A DNA stretch of 64,000 nt from an uncultured Gammaproteobacteria bacterium (GCA_947260025.1 CAMYON010000014.1:1-64000); one strand, 5' to 3'; shown: positions 7,738-17,815, numbered from the stretch's first letter. Made by a program: numbers and translations. The notes: generated from the sequence alone by a model not told the origin.

Positions 7738-10272
7738 ATGAAAAACATCGCACTGCTGCTGTTACTGGCCTGCGCGCTACCGGCTTCGGCGGCGACCGAC
7801 GCCGAGCTCGAACGGCTGGAGGCGTTACGCCTGGCTGGCGATTACCAGGCCGCGCTCGAGCAAGGACGCAGCGATCTCGAGGTCGAGCCCGACGATACCC
7901 GTTTACTGCACTTGCTGGGTGAACTGGAGCTTGCGACCGGCGAGCTGGATGCTGCCGCCGCCCACTTTCAGCGCATAATCGAATTATCCGGACAGGATAC
8001 GTTGATGGCTCGTTCGAGGCTCGCCGAAGTTCATCTGCAGCGCGGGGAACGGCAGGCCGCCGGAGACCTGTGGCGGCAAATCCGCGAGGCTTATCAAACC
8101 GGCGCCGGCCTGGGCACGCGAGATCTGCATGCGGTCGCGGAGGCGACCCGGCATCTCGGCAAATCCGACCCCCAATTGTTCAAGCAGGCGGTCCGAATTT
8201 TCGACGACGTACTGCGCCGCGATCCCGCCAACCTGGAAGCCGGTATCGCGCTCGGGGAACTGCTGCTGGAGAAATACAACAACCAGGAAGCGCTGCAGGT
8301 ATTCCAGGAAGTCCTGTCGCGAGACGACCGCCATCCGCGCGCCCTGCTGGGCCTGGCGCGCAGCCAGCATTTCGATTACTCCTCGGAGGCGGTCACCAGC
8401 ACCCTCAAGGCGCTGTCTTTCAATCCCAACCTGGTGCCGGCGCGCGTGCTGCTGGCGCGCCTGTTTATCGAGCTGGAGCAATTCGACGACGCGCGGCGCG
8501 AGGCCGAGCTCGCGCTGCAGGTGAATCCGCGCTCGCTCGAAGCCCTCGCCACCCTGGCGGTTATCCATCGGCTCGAACACGACCAGGCAGGGTTCGAACA
8601 AATCGAGGCCCGGGTGCTGGCATTGAATCCGGATTACGCCGGCCTCTACACGCTGCTGGCCGAAATGTCGGCGCAAAACCGGCTTTACCGCGAAGCGACA
8701 GGTTTCGCGCGCCGGGCAGTAGAGCTGGATCCCGAGTCGTGGCAGGGCTACGGCCTGCTCGGGATGAACCAGCTGCGCCTGGGGCAGATGCAGGCTGGCC
8801 GCGACAACCTCGAACGCTCGTTCAGCGGCGACCCTTACAACGTTTGGATCAAGAATACACTGCAGCTCGCGGACAGTTTCAGCGATTACGTGGAGCTCGA
8901 CCGGGGGAGCTTCCGCGTGGTGCTGCATGGCGACGAAAACGCGCTGCTCGAGGAATACATCCACGACCTGGCGCAACAGGCTTACCGGTCTTTTTCGGCC
9001 CGCTACAATCACCGGCCGCAGCTGCCGATTCGCATCGAGCTGTATCCTGACCATGCCGATTTCTCGGTGCGCTCGGTCGGGCTGGCCGGCGTTGGCCTGC
9101 TCGGGGTCAGCTTCGGCCCGGTGGTCGCGATGGACTCACCGGCCGCGCGCGAACGCGGAACCTTTAACTGGGGCTCGACCCTGTGGCACGAACTGGCGCA
9201 CGTGTTCCACCTGTCGATGACCGACAACCGCGTGCCGCGCTGGTTTTCCGAGGGCCTCGCGGTTTACGAAGAGCGCATCGCGCGCCCGGGGTGGGGCGGC
9301 GACGTCGATCCGGGATTCCTGCAGGCGTATCTCGAGGGACGACTGCTGCCGCTCAGTCAGCTCAACAACGGTTTTGTCCGCCCGAGCTACCCGGAGCAAA
9401 TCATTCATTCCTATTTCCAGGCCTCGCTGGTGTTCGAATTCATCGAAGAGCGCTGGGGCTTCGACACCATTCGAGCGGTTTTATCGGCTTTTCGTGACAG
9501 CAGGATGCCCGATACCGTGTTACTCGACGAGCTGCAACTCGACAGCGAAACGCTGGACGCGGCCTTCGACGCTTTTCTCGAGGATAAGTACTCGATCGCG
9601 CTACAGGCGCTGAGCCCGGGTGCCGGCGCCGAATCCGGCACCGCTTCCAGGCAGCTTTCTCCCGACACCGCGTTGCCAGACAAGTATTTCGACCAGTTCA
9701 GGCTCGGAACGCAATTGCTCGAACAGGGTAACCTCGAGCTGGCCGAACTGTTTCTGACGCGGGCGCAGCAGCTATTCCCGGAATACGCCGGCGGCGACAG
9801 CAGCTACTGGCTGTTGGCGCAGCTCTACCTGAAGCAGGAGCGGCCTGGCGCGGCGCAACAGCAGCTCGAAAACATGATCGCGATCAACGCCGAGCACTAC
9901 GAGGCGCATCTGCAGCTGGCCAGGCTGCGCGCCGGGCGCGGTGATACCGAGGGGGCCGCGGCGGCACTGGAAGCGGCATTGTTCATTTATCCCTACGATC
10001 TCGAGGTGCATCGCGACCTGGCGCGTCACCTGGCCAGTCTCGAGCGCTGGAACGAGGCGGCACGCGAACGCCGCGCCGTACTGGCGCTGGACCCGGTTGA
10101 CCGGGCCGAGGCGCATTACCAGCTGGCGCGGGCCTATAATCGCGCCGACAATCGATCTTCGGCACGCGAGCAGATACTATATGCGCTGGAGATCGCGCCC
10201 AATTACTTCCAGGCGCAGGAGCTGCTGCTGTCGTTGCGGGAGGCGGCAAACGCAGGCGAACCGACACAGTAG
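7738..10272 (+). CDS. Exported TPR protein with a central gluzincin (peptidase MA-like) metalloprotease domain
   Basis: 844 residues with a signal peptide (about 1-19, ALPASA). Tetratricopeptide repeats occupy about 30-370, a zinc-protease domain about 390-615, and further TPRs about 645-835. The protease core shows H484-E-L-A-H488 followed by W-F-S-E505-G-L-A-V-Y, the HExxH plus downstream Glu arrangement of gluzincins (peptidase MA family), so all zinc ligands and the catalytic Glu are present. The TPR flanks suggest binding of partners or unfolded substrates in the periplasm. It starts directly after the stop of the caspase-like gene, so the intact protease and the cysteine-less protease fold are co-expressed. 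Confidence 0.85.
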   Translation: MKNIALLLLLACALPASAATDAELERLEALRLAGDYQAALEQGRSDLEVEPDDTRLLHLLGELELATGELDAAAAHFQRIIELSGQDTLMARSRLAEVHLQRGERQAAGDLWRQIREAYQTGAGLGTRDLHAVAEATRHLGKSDPQLFKQAVRIFDDVLRRDPANLEAGIALGELLLEKYNNQEALQVFQEVLSRDDRHPRALLGLARSQHFDYSSEAVTSTLKALSFNPNLVPARVLLARLFIELEQFDDARREAELALQVNPRSLEALATLAVIHRLEHDQAGFEQIEARVLALNPDYAGLYTLLAEMSAQNRLYREATGFARRAVELDPESWQGYGLLGMNQLRLGQMQAGRDNLERSFSGDPYNVWIKNTLQLADSFSDYVELDRGSFRVVLHGDENALLEEYIHDLAQQAYRSFSARYNHRPQLPIRIELYPDHADFSVRSVGLAGVGLLGVSFGPVVAMDSPAARERGTFNWGSTLWHELAHVFHLSMTDNRVPRWFSEGLAVYEERIARPGWGGDVDPGFLQAYLEGRLLPLSQLNNGFVRPSYPEQIIHSYFQASLVFEFIEERWGFDTIRAVLSAFRDSRMPDTVLLDELQLDSETLDAAFDAFLEDKYSIALQALSPGAGAESGTASRQLSPDTALPDKYFDQFRLGTQLLEQGNLELAELFLTRAQQLFPEYAGGDSSYWLLAQLYLKQERPGAAQQQLENMIAINAEHYEAHLQLARLRAGRGDTEGAAAALEAALFIYPYDLEVHRDLARHLASLERWNEAARERRAVLALDPVDRAEAHYQLARAYNRADNRSSAREQILYALEIAPNYFQAQELLLSLREAANAGEPTQ

Positions 10273-10342
10273 ACCGGCGTCGGTGCCTCGCTCGTCGCAG
10301 GCTGACACGGCTCGGTAACAACCGTAAGGAGAGGACTCACCG

Positions 10343-11380
10343 GTGGATACAAAGACAGAACAGGCAGAATCCCTGCAGGCCGCGGACGACATCCGTCTCG
10401 CCGAGGACCTGGTGCAGCGCTACCGGCGTGCCCGCAGCGAGCTCGGCAAACTGATCGTCGGTCAGGACAGCGTGGTCGAACAGGTATTGCTGACTATCCT
10501 GGCAGGCGGCAACAGCCTGATCGTCGGCGTGCCCGGCCTCGCCAAGACGCTGCTGATACACTCCATCGCCCAGGTGCTGGATCTGAAATTTTCGCGCATC
10601 CAGTTCACCCCGGACCTGATGCCCTCTGACATTACCGGAACCGACCTGGTGCAGGAAAACCCGGAGACCGGCAGGCGCGAGCTTAACTTTCTGCCGGGCC
10701 CGGTGTTTGCCAATATCGTGCTTGCCGACGAAATCAACCGCACGCCGCCCAAAACCCAGTCCGCGCTGCTCGAGGCGATGCAGGAACACCGGGTTACCGT
10801 GCAGGGCACGACCTACGACCTCGAAGAGCCTTTCTTCGTATTCGCCACGCAAAACCCGATCGAGCTGGAAGGCACCTATCCCCTGCCCGAGGCCCAGCTG
10901 GATCGTTTCATGTTCGAAATCGTTATCGATTACCTGTCCGCCGAGGAAGAGCTGGAAGTGGTGCGGCAGACCACGTCGCTGCGCGATATCGAGTTCGAAT
11001 ACGCCATGAACGGCGAGCAGATCCGCGCCTTTCAGAAACTGGTGCGCCAGGTGCCGGTGTCGCGGGCGGTATCGCAGTACGCGCTCGACCTGGTGCGCAG
11101 CAGCCGCCCCGGCAGTGCCGATGCACCCGAATTTGTCACCGACTGGGTCGCCTACGGCGCCAGTACCCGCGCGGCGCAATACCTGGTGCTGGGCGGCAAG
11201 GCACGCGCCCTGATCAACGGCCGCTATCACGTCGACTTCGACGACATCGCGCAGCTCGCGAAACCCGTGCTGCGCCACCGGGTGCTGCGTAACTTTCACG
11301 CCGAATCCGAAAAGGTGGGCGCCGACGCGCTAATCGACCAACTCATCGGCGCGGTGCCGCTGCCGAGTTCCGGCATGTAG
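10343..11380 (+). CDS. MoxR-family AAA+ ATPase
   Basis: 345 residues from a GTG start, supported by a strong AAGGAGAGG ribosome site 10 bp upstream. Walker A is GVPGLAKT (62-69). Walker B is VLADEINR with D129-E130, followed by the MoxR hallmark PPKTQSALLEAMQE and FATQNPIELEGTYPLPEAQLDRF. The C-terminal lid is complete. MoxR ATPases act as cytosolic remodelling chaperones that work with VWA/MIDAS proteins, and both the DUF58 protein and the BatA-like protein follow. The gap after the previous gene is 70 bp, so an internal promoter is possible, but gene order suggests one functional unit. Confidence 0.95.
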   Translation: MDTKTEQAESLQAADDIRLAEDLVQRYRRARSELGKLIVGQDSVVEQVLLTILAGGNSLIVGVPGLAKTLLIHSIAQVLDLKFSRIQFTPDLMPSDITGTDLVQENPETGRRELNFLPGPVFANIVLADEINRTPPKTQSALLEAMQEHRVTVQGTTYDLEEPFFVFATQNPIELEGTYPLPEAQLDRFMFEIVIDYLSAEEELEVVRQTTSLRDIEFEYAMNGEQIRAFQKLVRQVPVSRAVSQYALDLVRSSRPGSADAPEFVTDWVAYGASTRAAQYLVLGGKARALINGRYHVDFDDIAQLAKPVLRHRVLRNFHAESEKVGADALIDQLIGAVPLPSSGM

Positions 11381-11393
11381 CGCCGGGTTAGAG

Positions 11394-12317
11394 ATGCTGC
11401 GGCCAAAAGAAGCACAGGGACAGATTCCGGGACAACGCTTCATCGACCCGGAAGTGCTGACCCGTATCGATAACCTGGAACTGGTCGCTCGCAGCGTCGT
11501 CGACGGTTTCATCAGCGGGCTGCACCAGTCGCCGATGCTCGGCATGTCGGTCGATTTCGCCGAACACCGCTCCTACATGCCGGGGGACGACGTACGTCGT
11601 ATCGACTGGCGTGTATTCGCGCGCACCGACCGGCTTTACGTCAAGGAGTTCGAAGCCGACACCAACGCCAACCTGCACCTGGTGCTGGATATTTCCAAAT
11701 CGATGGATTTCGGCAGCGCCGCGGCGACCAAGCTGGAGTATGCCAAGTTCCTGGCCGCGAGCCTGGCCTACGTGTCGAAGCGACAACGCGATCGCATCGG
11801 CCTGATCACCTTCGACAGCGACATCGTCGAGGTCATCCCGCCCTCGATCCGGCATTTCAACGCGGTGCTGCACGCGCTCGATCGACTCGAGGCAGGTGGC
11901 CGGAGCGAGTATCACGGACCGCTGCAACGAATCGGCGAGAGCCTGCGTCGCCGCAGCCTGGTCGTGCTGATTTCGGATCTGTACGCACCCGTCGAGCAGC
12001 TATTGCCGGCGATCGACCAGCTGCGCCAGCGCGGCAACGACCTGATCGTATTCCACCTGCTCGATCCGCTCGAGCTGAGCCTCGAACTGGGCGACGTCAC
12101 CAGCGTCGAGGATCTCGAGTCCGGCAGCCGCTTGCCGATCGCGGCCGCGCAACTGCAGCAGGAATACAGTCAACTGGTACGAGCGCACCAGGCTGAGCTC
12201 GAGCGCAGGCTCGGCGCCAACCGGGTCGATTATATCTTTACCGACACCTCGCAGCCTCTGGATAGCGTCCTCTACCGCTACCTGTCGGATCGCGAACGCC
12301 AGAGCCGGACTCGCTGA
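11394..12317 (+). CDS. DUF58 domain protein (VWA-like MoxR partner)
   Basis: 307 residues, cytosolic, without signal or membrane segments. It carries the DUF58 signature YMPGDDVRRIDWRVFART (about 62-79), then a VWA-like MIDAS D99-I-S101-K-S103 in LVLDISKSMDFG. It is the usual companion of MoxR ATPases and probably delivers or senses substrates for the ATPase. It starts 13 bp after the MoxR stop, and its own stop overlaps the next start (TGATG at 12315-12319). Confidence 0.92.
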   Translation: MLRPKEAQGQIPGQRFIDPEVLTRIDNLELVARSVVDGFISGLHQSPMLGMSVDFAEHRSYMPGDDVRRIDWRVFARTDRLYVKEFEADTNANLHLVLDISKSMDFGSAAATKLEYAKFLAASLAYVSKRQRDRIGLITFDSDIVEVIPPSIRHFNAVLHALDRLEAGGRSEYHGPLQRIGESLRRRSLVVLISDLYAPVEQLLPAIDQLRQRGNDLIVFHLLDPLELSLELGDVTSVEDLESGSRLPIAAAQLQQEYSQLVRAHQAELERRLGANRVDYIFTDTSQPLDSVLYRYLSDRERQSRTR

Positions 12318-14419
12318 TGGGACTGTCGTGGATCAACCCGCTGTACCTTGCCGGCCTGTCGCTGCTGGCGCTGCCGATACTGATACACCTGGTGCAGCGG
12401 CAACAGGCCAGCGGCATCAAGTTTCCGTCGCTGATGTTTCTGCGACAAATCCAGTGGCGTGAAAAACGCCGTCTCGAAATCAGGCACTGGTTGTTGCTGC
12501 TGCTGCGCTGCCTGCTGCTGTTGCTGGTGGTGCTCGCCTTTGCGCGACCGTTTTTGAGCGGCGAAAGCACGCCCGCGATGCTCGACCTGGAACGCAGCGA
12601 TAGCGTGATCGTGATCGACCGCTCTTACAGCATGCGTATCTCCGACAGCTGGCAGCAGGCGCAACAGATTGCGCTGCAGCTGGTGGACGAAAAACAGGCG
12701 CAAGACCGAATCGGCGTGGTGGCATTTGACGACGAGGCCGAGGTCATCAGCGACCTGACCGAAAACGCCGCCAACCTGCGTACCGTGATCGAACGCCAGG
12801 CGCCCGGCTTGCGCACTACCCGCATACGCGCGGCGCTCGAGCAGGCGGCCCGGCTGCTGGCCGGCAGTAACGCGCAGCGCAAACGGATATTGCTGGTGTC
12901 GGATTTCCAGGCCGCCGGCATCGCGCGCGGCGACCTGCCGCTCGTCAGCCAGGATACCGAAGTCGTCGCGCATGCGGTCAAACTTGCCGACAGCGCAAAC
13001 ACCTCGATTTCATCGGTTTCTGTCACGCCTTCCGCAGGCGATAACAACGATGAGTTCACGCTGTCGGTAGAGTTGACCAACCACTCCGCCAAACCGATGG
13101 TGCAGCGTCTCGGCCTGGCGCTGGATGGCCGCATTTTCGAGCGACGCGAGTTGAACCTGCCGCCGGGCGCGGTCGTGACGCAAACCTTTTCCGGGCTTAG
13201 CCCGGGCGCTGGCCTGGTGAGAGGTGTCGTCAGCCTCGACGACGATGGCCTGACGCTGGATAACCGCGCTTATTTCGTGTATTCGAACCAGCAGAAGATG
13301 CCGCTACTGATCATCGAAGGTTCGCGTCCGCGCAGCAACCAGGGCGTATACCTGGAGAGCGCGCTGCGGCTGGCACGCGATCCCGCGTTTCGGGTAGAGC
13401 GCCGCTCCTGGAACCAGCTAGAGCCGAGCGAGTTGTCGTCATGGGCAGTGATCGTTATCGATGACACGACGATACCGGGAGGCGACATCGGGAACGCACT
13501 GCGAGATTTTGTGGCGGCCGGCGGCGGCTTGCTGGTTACCCTCGGAACAGCGCAGCAGGATAGCTGGTTATCCACCGGGGACGGCTTTCTGCCCGGCAAA
13601 CCGCAGCGCCCTGTCGACGCCAGGAGCGGTACGGCATTCGGTATCCGCGCGCTCGATGCCGATCATCCGCTGGCCGCAAATCGCGATTCGCGCACTGCCC
13701 CGAACCTGTCCACTGCCAGCATATTCAGCTACCGAACGTTGCAGCCGAATGCCGGGGACCGGGTTCTGGCTTATTACGACGACGACGGTGTGGCCCTCGC
13801 CGAAAGGCAGCTCGAGCAGGGCAAAACGCTGGTTCTGACAACCACGCTCGATCCTCACTGGAACGATTTCGCGCTGCAGCCGGCTTTCCTGCCCTTCCTG
13901 CACCGGGCACTGCGCTACCTGGCCGGATACGATGCCTATCGACGCGAGTTCGAGGTCGGCGACATCGCCTACGTGATGCGCTACGCGCGAGCGCAGGCAG
14001 GCAGCGACGCCATCGTCGCCGGCGCCAGCGCGGCCCCGTTGATCGTCGAGGCACCGTCCACCGATATCGTCCGCCTGCAACGCCAGCAAGCGCTGCTGCC
14101 AATCGACGAACCGGGCTTCTACCAGGTGCATCGCGCCACCCCGGCCGACGTCGAAGTGGTGCTGGCAGCGAATATAGACCCCGCCGAGGCGAATCCACGG
14201 ACGCTTGACGTGGCCCGATTTGTGGAGGAAATTATGGCCTCGGCGAAGCCAGCGCCGCCGGTGGAGATATTGACGCGGCGCCAGGCCGCCGATTACGAGC
14301 AGCAGCAGCAACTCTGGCACCTGGTGCTATTGGCGGCGCTGGTATTGCTACTGCTGGAAGCGTTACTCGCCAACCGGGTCGCGGTGAAACGATCGGCTCG
14401 ACCCGGGGTCAAAACCTAG
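12317..14419 (+). CDS. BatA-domain/VWA inner-membrane protein
   Basis: 700 residues. The N-terminus is the classic BatA region: a helix (INPLYLAGLSLLALPILIHL), a short cytosolic link and a second helix (about 57-78) ending AFARPFL. A VWA domain follows with intact MIDAS D101-R-S103-Y-S105, then beta-rich periplasmic domains including an amidotransferase-like segment (AVIVIDDTTIPGGD, RDFVAAGGGLLVTLG), and a C-terminal helix near residues 672-688. It is a paralogue in design of the VWA protein at 4514-6775, so the system carries two large VWA membrane subunits around one MoxR. Confidence 0.88.
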   Translation: MGLSWINPLYLAGLSLLALPILIHLVQRQQASGIKFPSLMFLRQIQWREKRRLEIRHWLLLLLRCLLLLLVVLAFARPFLSGESTPAMLDLERSDSVIVIDRSYSMRISDSWQQAQQIALQLVDEKQAQDRIGVVAFDDEAEVISDLTENAANLRTVIERQAPGLRTTRIRAALEQAARLLAGSNAQRKRILLVSDFQAAGIARGDLPLVSQDTEVVAHAVKLADSANTSISSVSVTPSAGDNNDEFTLSVELTNHSAKPMVQRLGLALDGRIFERRELNLPPGAVVTQTFSGLSPGAGLVRGVVSLDDDGLTLDNRAYFVYSNQQKMPLLIIEGSRPRSNQGVYLESALRLARDPAFRVERRSWNQLEPSELSSWAVIVIDDTTIPGGDIGNALRDFVAAGGGLLVTLGTAQQDSWLSTGDGFLPGKPQRPVDARSGTAFGIRALDADHPLAANRDSRTAPNLSTASIFSYRTLQPNAGDRVLAYYDDDGVALAERQLEQGKTLVLTTTLDPHWNDFALQPAFLPFLHRALRYLAGYDAYRREFEVGDIAYVMRYARAQAGSDAIVAGASAAPLIVEAPSTDIVRLQRQQALLPIDEPGFYQVHRATPADVEVVLAANIDPAEANPRTLDVARFVEEIMASAKPAPPVEILTRRQAADYEQQQQLWHLVLLAALVLLLLEALLANRVAVKRSARPGVKT

Positions 14420-14431
14420 CGGACGGACAAA

Positions 14432-17400
14432 ATGACCACTGTACGAATCAGCGACATCGGGGTAAAGCTAACCAGCCTTTTCAGGCTGTTAACACCGTGG
14501 CGTGCGCTCGATGGTGCACAGCTCGAACTTTCGGACGTCATCGACCGGGTCCGCCAGCGTTGGCGCGCGCGTCTGTTAATCAATGGGTTTTGCTGGATAC
14601 TGGCAGGCGGGCTCGCGGTATTCGCGGTTGCGGCCTGGTTACTGAATTACTGGCACTTCAGTGACCCCGCGGTCTGGGGTTTGCGGCTGGTCATGATGGT
14701 CACAGCGATCGCGCTGCTGCTCAAGTTTGCCGTGCAGCCGCTGCGGCGCCGGGTTAGCGACACGCGCGTGGCGCTATACCTGGAGGAAAACGAGCCCGGG
14801 TTGCGCGCTATTATGCTGAGCGCGATCGACGCCCGAAAATCCGATGCCCGGGAGCTGTCGCCACGGCTGGTCGAGCGCCTGGTCGAACGCGCACTCGATG
14901 CCTGCGCGCGCATCGATTACGGAGACGCAATCGAGCACCGCAGGCTGCGCGACGCGCTGGCTCGCCTCGGCGCCGTCCTGCTGGTTATCGTTGCCCTGTC
15001 GTTGCTGCAACCGGAGTTCATGCGTTTCGGCGCGCGGGCGCTATTGATGCCGTGGACCAGCGCCAGCGAGTATTCGCCCTATCAAATCGAACTGCAACCC
15101 GGCAGTGTCGAGATTGCTCGCGGCAGTGACCAGCTCATCAGCGCTACCATCGCCGGTTTCGACGGTGACGGCGTGCTGCTGTACACGTCGGGCGACCACG
15201 GCGCGTCGTGGCAGCAGACAACCATGGCCAGCGGCAGCAAGCCAGGTCAGTATGAAGTCTTTCTGTTCGACCTCGAGCAACCGCTTGATTATTTTGTCGA
15301 GGCCGCGGGTAAACAGACTCCGACCTTCCGTATCAGAGTTGCCGATATTCCCGCCATCGAGGAGATCGGGCTGCGCTATCATTTTCCGGCCTATACCATG
15401 CTCGAACCCGAAACTACGGCGGGCAGCGGTGATATTACCGCGTTGAGCGGGACTCGCGTGGAGGTGTTGATAACGCCCACGATCGACATTCCCGGCGGCG
15501 AACTGCTGTTCGACAACGGCCGACGAATCGCCCTGGAGCGCGGCGCTGACGGCACCTGGGCCGGCGATGTCATCGTCGAGAGCAACGCGGCATACCGGGT
15601 CACCCTGCGGCGCGCCAGCGGCATACCGGTCGATGCCTCACCCGAATTTCGCATTACCGCGCTGGACGACAGGCATCCCAGCGTATCGATTCTGAGCCCG
15701 GGAAAGGACAGCAAGGTCAGCATGATCGAAGAACCGCTGATGCGGATCCGGGCGAACGACGACCAGGGCATTGCCAGCCTCGAACTGGTGCTTTCGGTAA
15801 ACGGTGAAGACCAACAGGTCGTGCCACTGTTGCCGGCCGCGCAAGCGTCGATCCGCAACCAGCAGGTTGACGCCGAGCATGTCGTTTTTCTCGAGGACCT
15901 GGGCCTGCAGCCCGGCGACCTGATCTCTTACTATGTCCAGGCCCGGGACCGTGCGCCGGAAGCGCAATCCAGGACCGCGACCAGTGATATCTTTTTTTAC
16001 CAGGTACGGCCTTTCAGCACCGATTACCGCAATGCCGAGCAAGGCGGTAACAATGGCGGTGGCGGCGGCGGCCAGGGCGGCCAACAGCAAGGTCATTTGT
16101 CGGAACAGCAGAAGCAGTTCGTTATCGCCACCTTCAAAATGATTCGCGACCGTGACCAGTACAGCGACGAGGCCTGGCGCGAAAATCTGGAAGTGCTGGT
16201 CAACGCCGAAGCCCGAATCCGCGACCGTGTCGAGGCCATCGTGCGCCGCATCAGGGGCCGCACAATTGTCCGGGTCGATGAGCGTTACCAGGTCGTGCTC
16301 GAAGAATTACCGCGTGCCGCCTCGGTAATGCTCGAGGTCGAGAAAAATCTGGCGGCGAGCGAAATCGAGACCGCGCTGGCCGATGCGCAGGTCGCGCTCA
16401 AGCATCTGCAGCGCGCCGACGCGGCGTTTCGCGAGATTAACGTCTCGCTCGCCCGCCAACGCGGCGGCGGCGCCGGCAACAACACGGGTTCCGAGGATCT
16501 CGCCAACCTGTTCCGCCTGGAGATGGACAAGCTGCGCAACCAGTACGAGACGGTGCAGCGCGGGCAGCAACAGCAGGCGCCGGAACAGGTTATCGACGAG
16601 ACCCTGGAACGCCTGGCCGAACTCGCGCGGCGCCAGCAGCAGGAAGTGGAACGCCGCATCCGACGACAGGGTCAACCCGACAGCGGCGGTTCCGACGCCA
16701 ACCAGCTGGCACTCGCCGAAGAGCTCGAAGAAATGGCGCGGCAGCTGGAAAGGCTGACGCGCGAACAACCCAATTCACAGTTACAGCAATCGATCTCGCA
16801 GATGCGCGACGCGGCCGCGGCGATGCGGCGCGCTTCGGGCAGCGGTAATAGTGGCGGTGGTATCGACCAGGCGCGTCAGGCGGCCGACAGGCTGAGCGAG
16901 GCACAGCGCCTGCTGGACCAGGGCCGGCTGCAAAAATTCAGCGAGGAAATCGAGCGCACGCTGCGCCAGGCCGAGCTGGTCGAGAAAAAGCAGGCGGTCA
17001 TCAAACGCGACGTCTCCGAGCTCGACGAACAATGGGGGCAACGACTCGAGGACCAGTTGCAGCAAATCGAGGATCGCAAACGCGAACTGGCCGAAAACCT
17101 GACCGAGCTCGAGGGCGAACTCAGTAAGTTGACCACGGCGGCGCGTGACGAACAGCCGCGCGCAAGCCAGTCGCTGAAGCAGGCGATCCGGGCATCGCGC
17201 GAACACCGGCTGCACGATCGCATCGGGCGCACCCGGACCATGGTGCAACTCGGTGAAAAAGAACACGCCATCGCCAACGAAAGTGCAATCCAGAAAGGCA
17301 TCGGCCAGGTGCGCGAGAATATCGAATCCGCGCTGGCGAACGTCGGTGAATCCGGCGAACGAAGCATGGCGCGCTCGCTGCAGCAGATGCGTGCGCTGGC

Positions 17401-17815
17401 CCGGGAATTGCGCTTTTTAAGAGAGCGTATGCCCGGCACTGCCGCCGGTTCGGGATCGGCCGACGGCTCGGGCCGCTGGCCCGGCGCTGATTTCGACAGT
17501 ATCAGGCGAGACCTCGAAAACATCGCCGCGCGCAGCGGTGAAATCGGTCGTGAACTGCTCGAACAGGGCGTCGCGAGTGGCGACATCGATCCCGTGCTCG
17601 AGAAAATAAAGCAACTGTCGGACACGCAAAATGGCGGAGTCGAAACGGTCGACAGCGAAGTTGCGCTGGACGCACTGATGGCGCTCGAGTACAAGCTGCG
17701 CCAGCGACTGGAGAAACCCGAAGTACCCGAGCTGCTGGTCTCCGAACCCGCCGAACTGCCGCAAGACTACGCCGAGATGATCGCGGAATACTTCCGCAAA
17801 CTGAGCCGTCCCTGA
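14432..17815 (+). CDS. DUF4175-family giant membrane-anchored coiled-coil protein
   Basis: 1127 residues. N-terminal hydrophobic helices (about 48-71, 80-101 and 172-190) anchor it. A beta-rich region to about 530 contains an Ig-like or cadherin-like stretch (DDRHPSVSILSPGKDSKV). A Gly/Gln-rich hinge (about 535-553, GGNNGGGGGGQGGQQQG) leads to more than 500 residues of Gln/Glu/Arg-rich coiled coil with further low-complexity breaks. This is the DUF4175 layout that commonly ends MoxR-DUF58-BatA clusters; function is unknown. It starts 12 bp after the BatA-like gene and is the last gene of the train. I see no clear terminator after it. Confidence 0.85.
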   Translation: MTTVRISDIGVKLTSLFRLLTPWRALDGAQLELSDVIDRVRQRWRARLLINGFCWILAGGLAVFAVAAWLLNYWHFSDPAVWGLRLVMMVTAIALLLKFAVQPLRRRVSDTRVALYLEENEPGLRAIMLSAIDARKSDARELSPRLVERLVERALDACARIDYGDAIEHRRLRDALARLGAVLLVIVALSLLQPEFMRFGARALLMPWTSASEYSPYQIELQPGSVEIARGSDQLISATIAGFDGDGVLLYTSGDHGASWQQTTMASGSKPGQYEVFLFDLEQPLDYFVEAAGKQTPTFRIRVADIPAIEEIGLRYHFPAYTMLEPETTAGSGDITALSGTRVEVLITPTIDIPGGELLFDNGRRIALERGADGTWAGDVIVESNAAYRVTLRRASGIPVDASPEFRITALDDRHPSVSILSPGKDSKVSMIEEPLMRIRANDDQGIASLELVLSVNGEDQQVVPLLPAAQASIRNQQVDAEHVVFLEDLGLQPGDLISYYVQARDRAPEAQSRTATSDIFFYQVRPFSTDYRNAEQGGNNGGGGGGQGGQQQGHLSEQQKQFVIATFKMIRDRDQYSDEAWRENLEVLVNAEARIRDRVEAIVRRIRGRTIVRVDERYQVVLEELPRAASVMLEVEKNLAASEIETALADAQVALKHLQRADAAFREINVSLARQRGGGAGNNTGSEDLANLFRLEMDKLRNQYETVQRGQQQQAPEQVIDETLERLAELARRQQQEVERRIRRQGQPDSGGSDANQLALAEELEEMARQLERLTREQPNSQLQQSISQMRDAAAAMRRASGSGNSGGGIDQARQAADRLSEAQRLLDQGRLQKFSEEIERTLRQAELVEKKQAVIKRDVSELDEQWGQRLEDQLQQIEDRKRELAENLTELEGELSKLTTAARDEQPRASQSLKQAIRASREHRLHDRIGRTRTMVQLGEKEHAIANESAIQKGIGQVRENIESALANVGESGERSMARSLQQMRALARELRFLRERMPGTAAGSGSADGSGRWPGADFDSIRRDLENIAARSGEIGRELLEQGVASGDIDPVLEKIKQLSDTQNGGVETVDSEVALDALMALEYKLRQRLEKPEVPELLVSEPAELPQDYAEMIAEYFRKLSRP

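Noticed and set aside
7984-9054. 356-residue minus-strand frame
   Set aside because: Shadow of the TPR-gluzincin gene in a GC-rich stretch; no domain, and the plus frame has clear motifs.
10337-11299. 320-residue minus-strand frame opposite moxR
   Set aside because: Shadow of an obvious AAA+ ATPase; composition rich in His/Gln/Arg typical of antisense frames.
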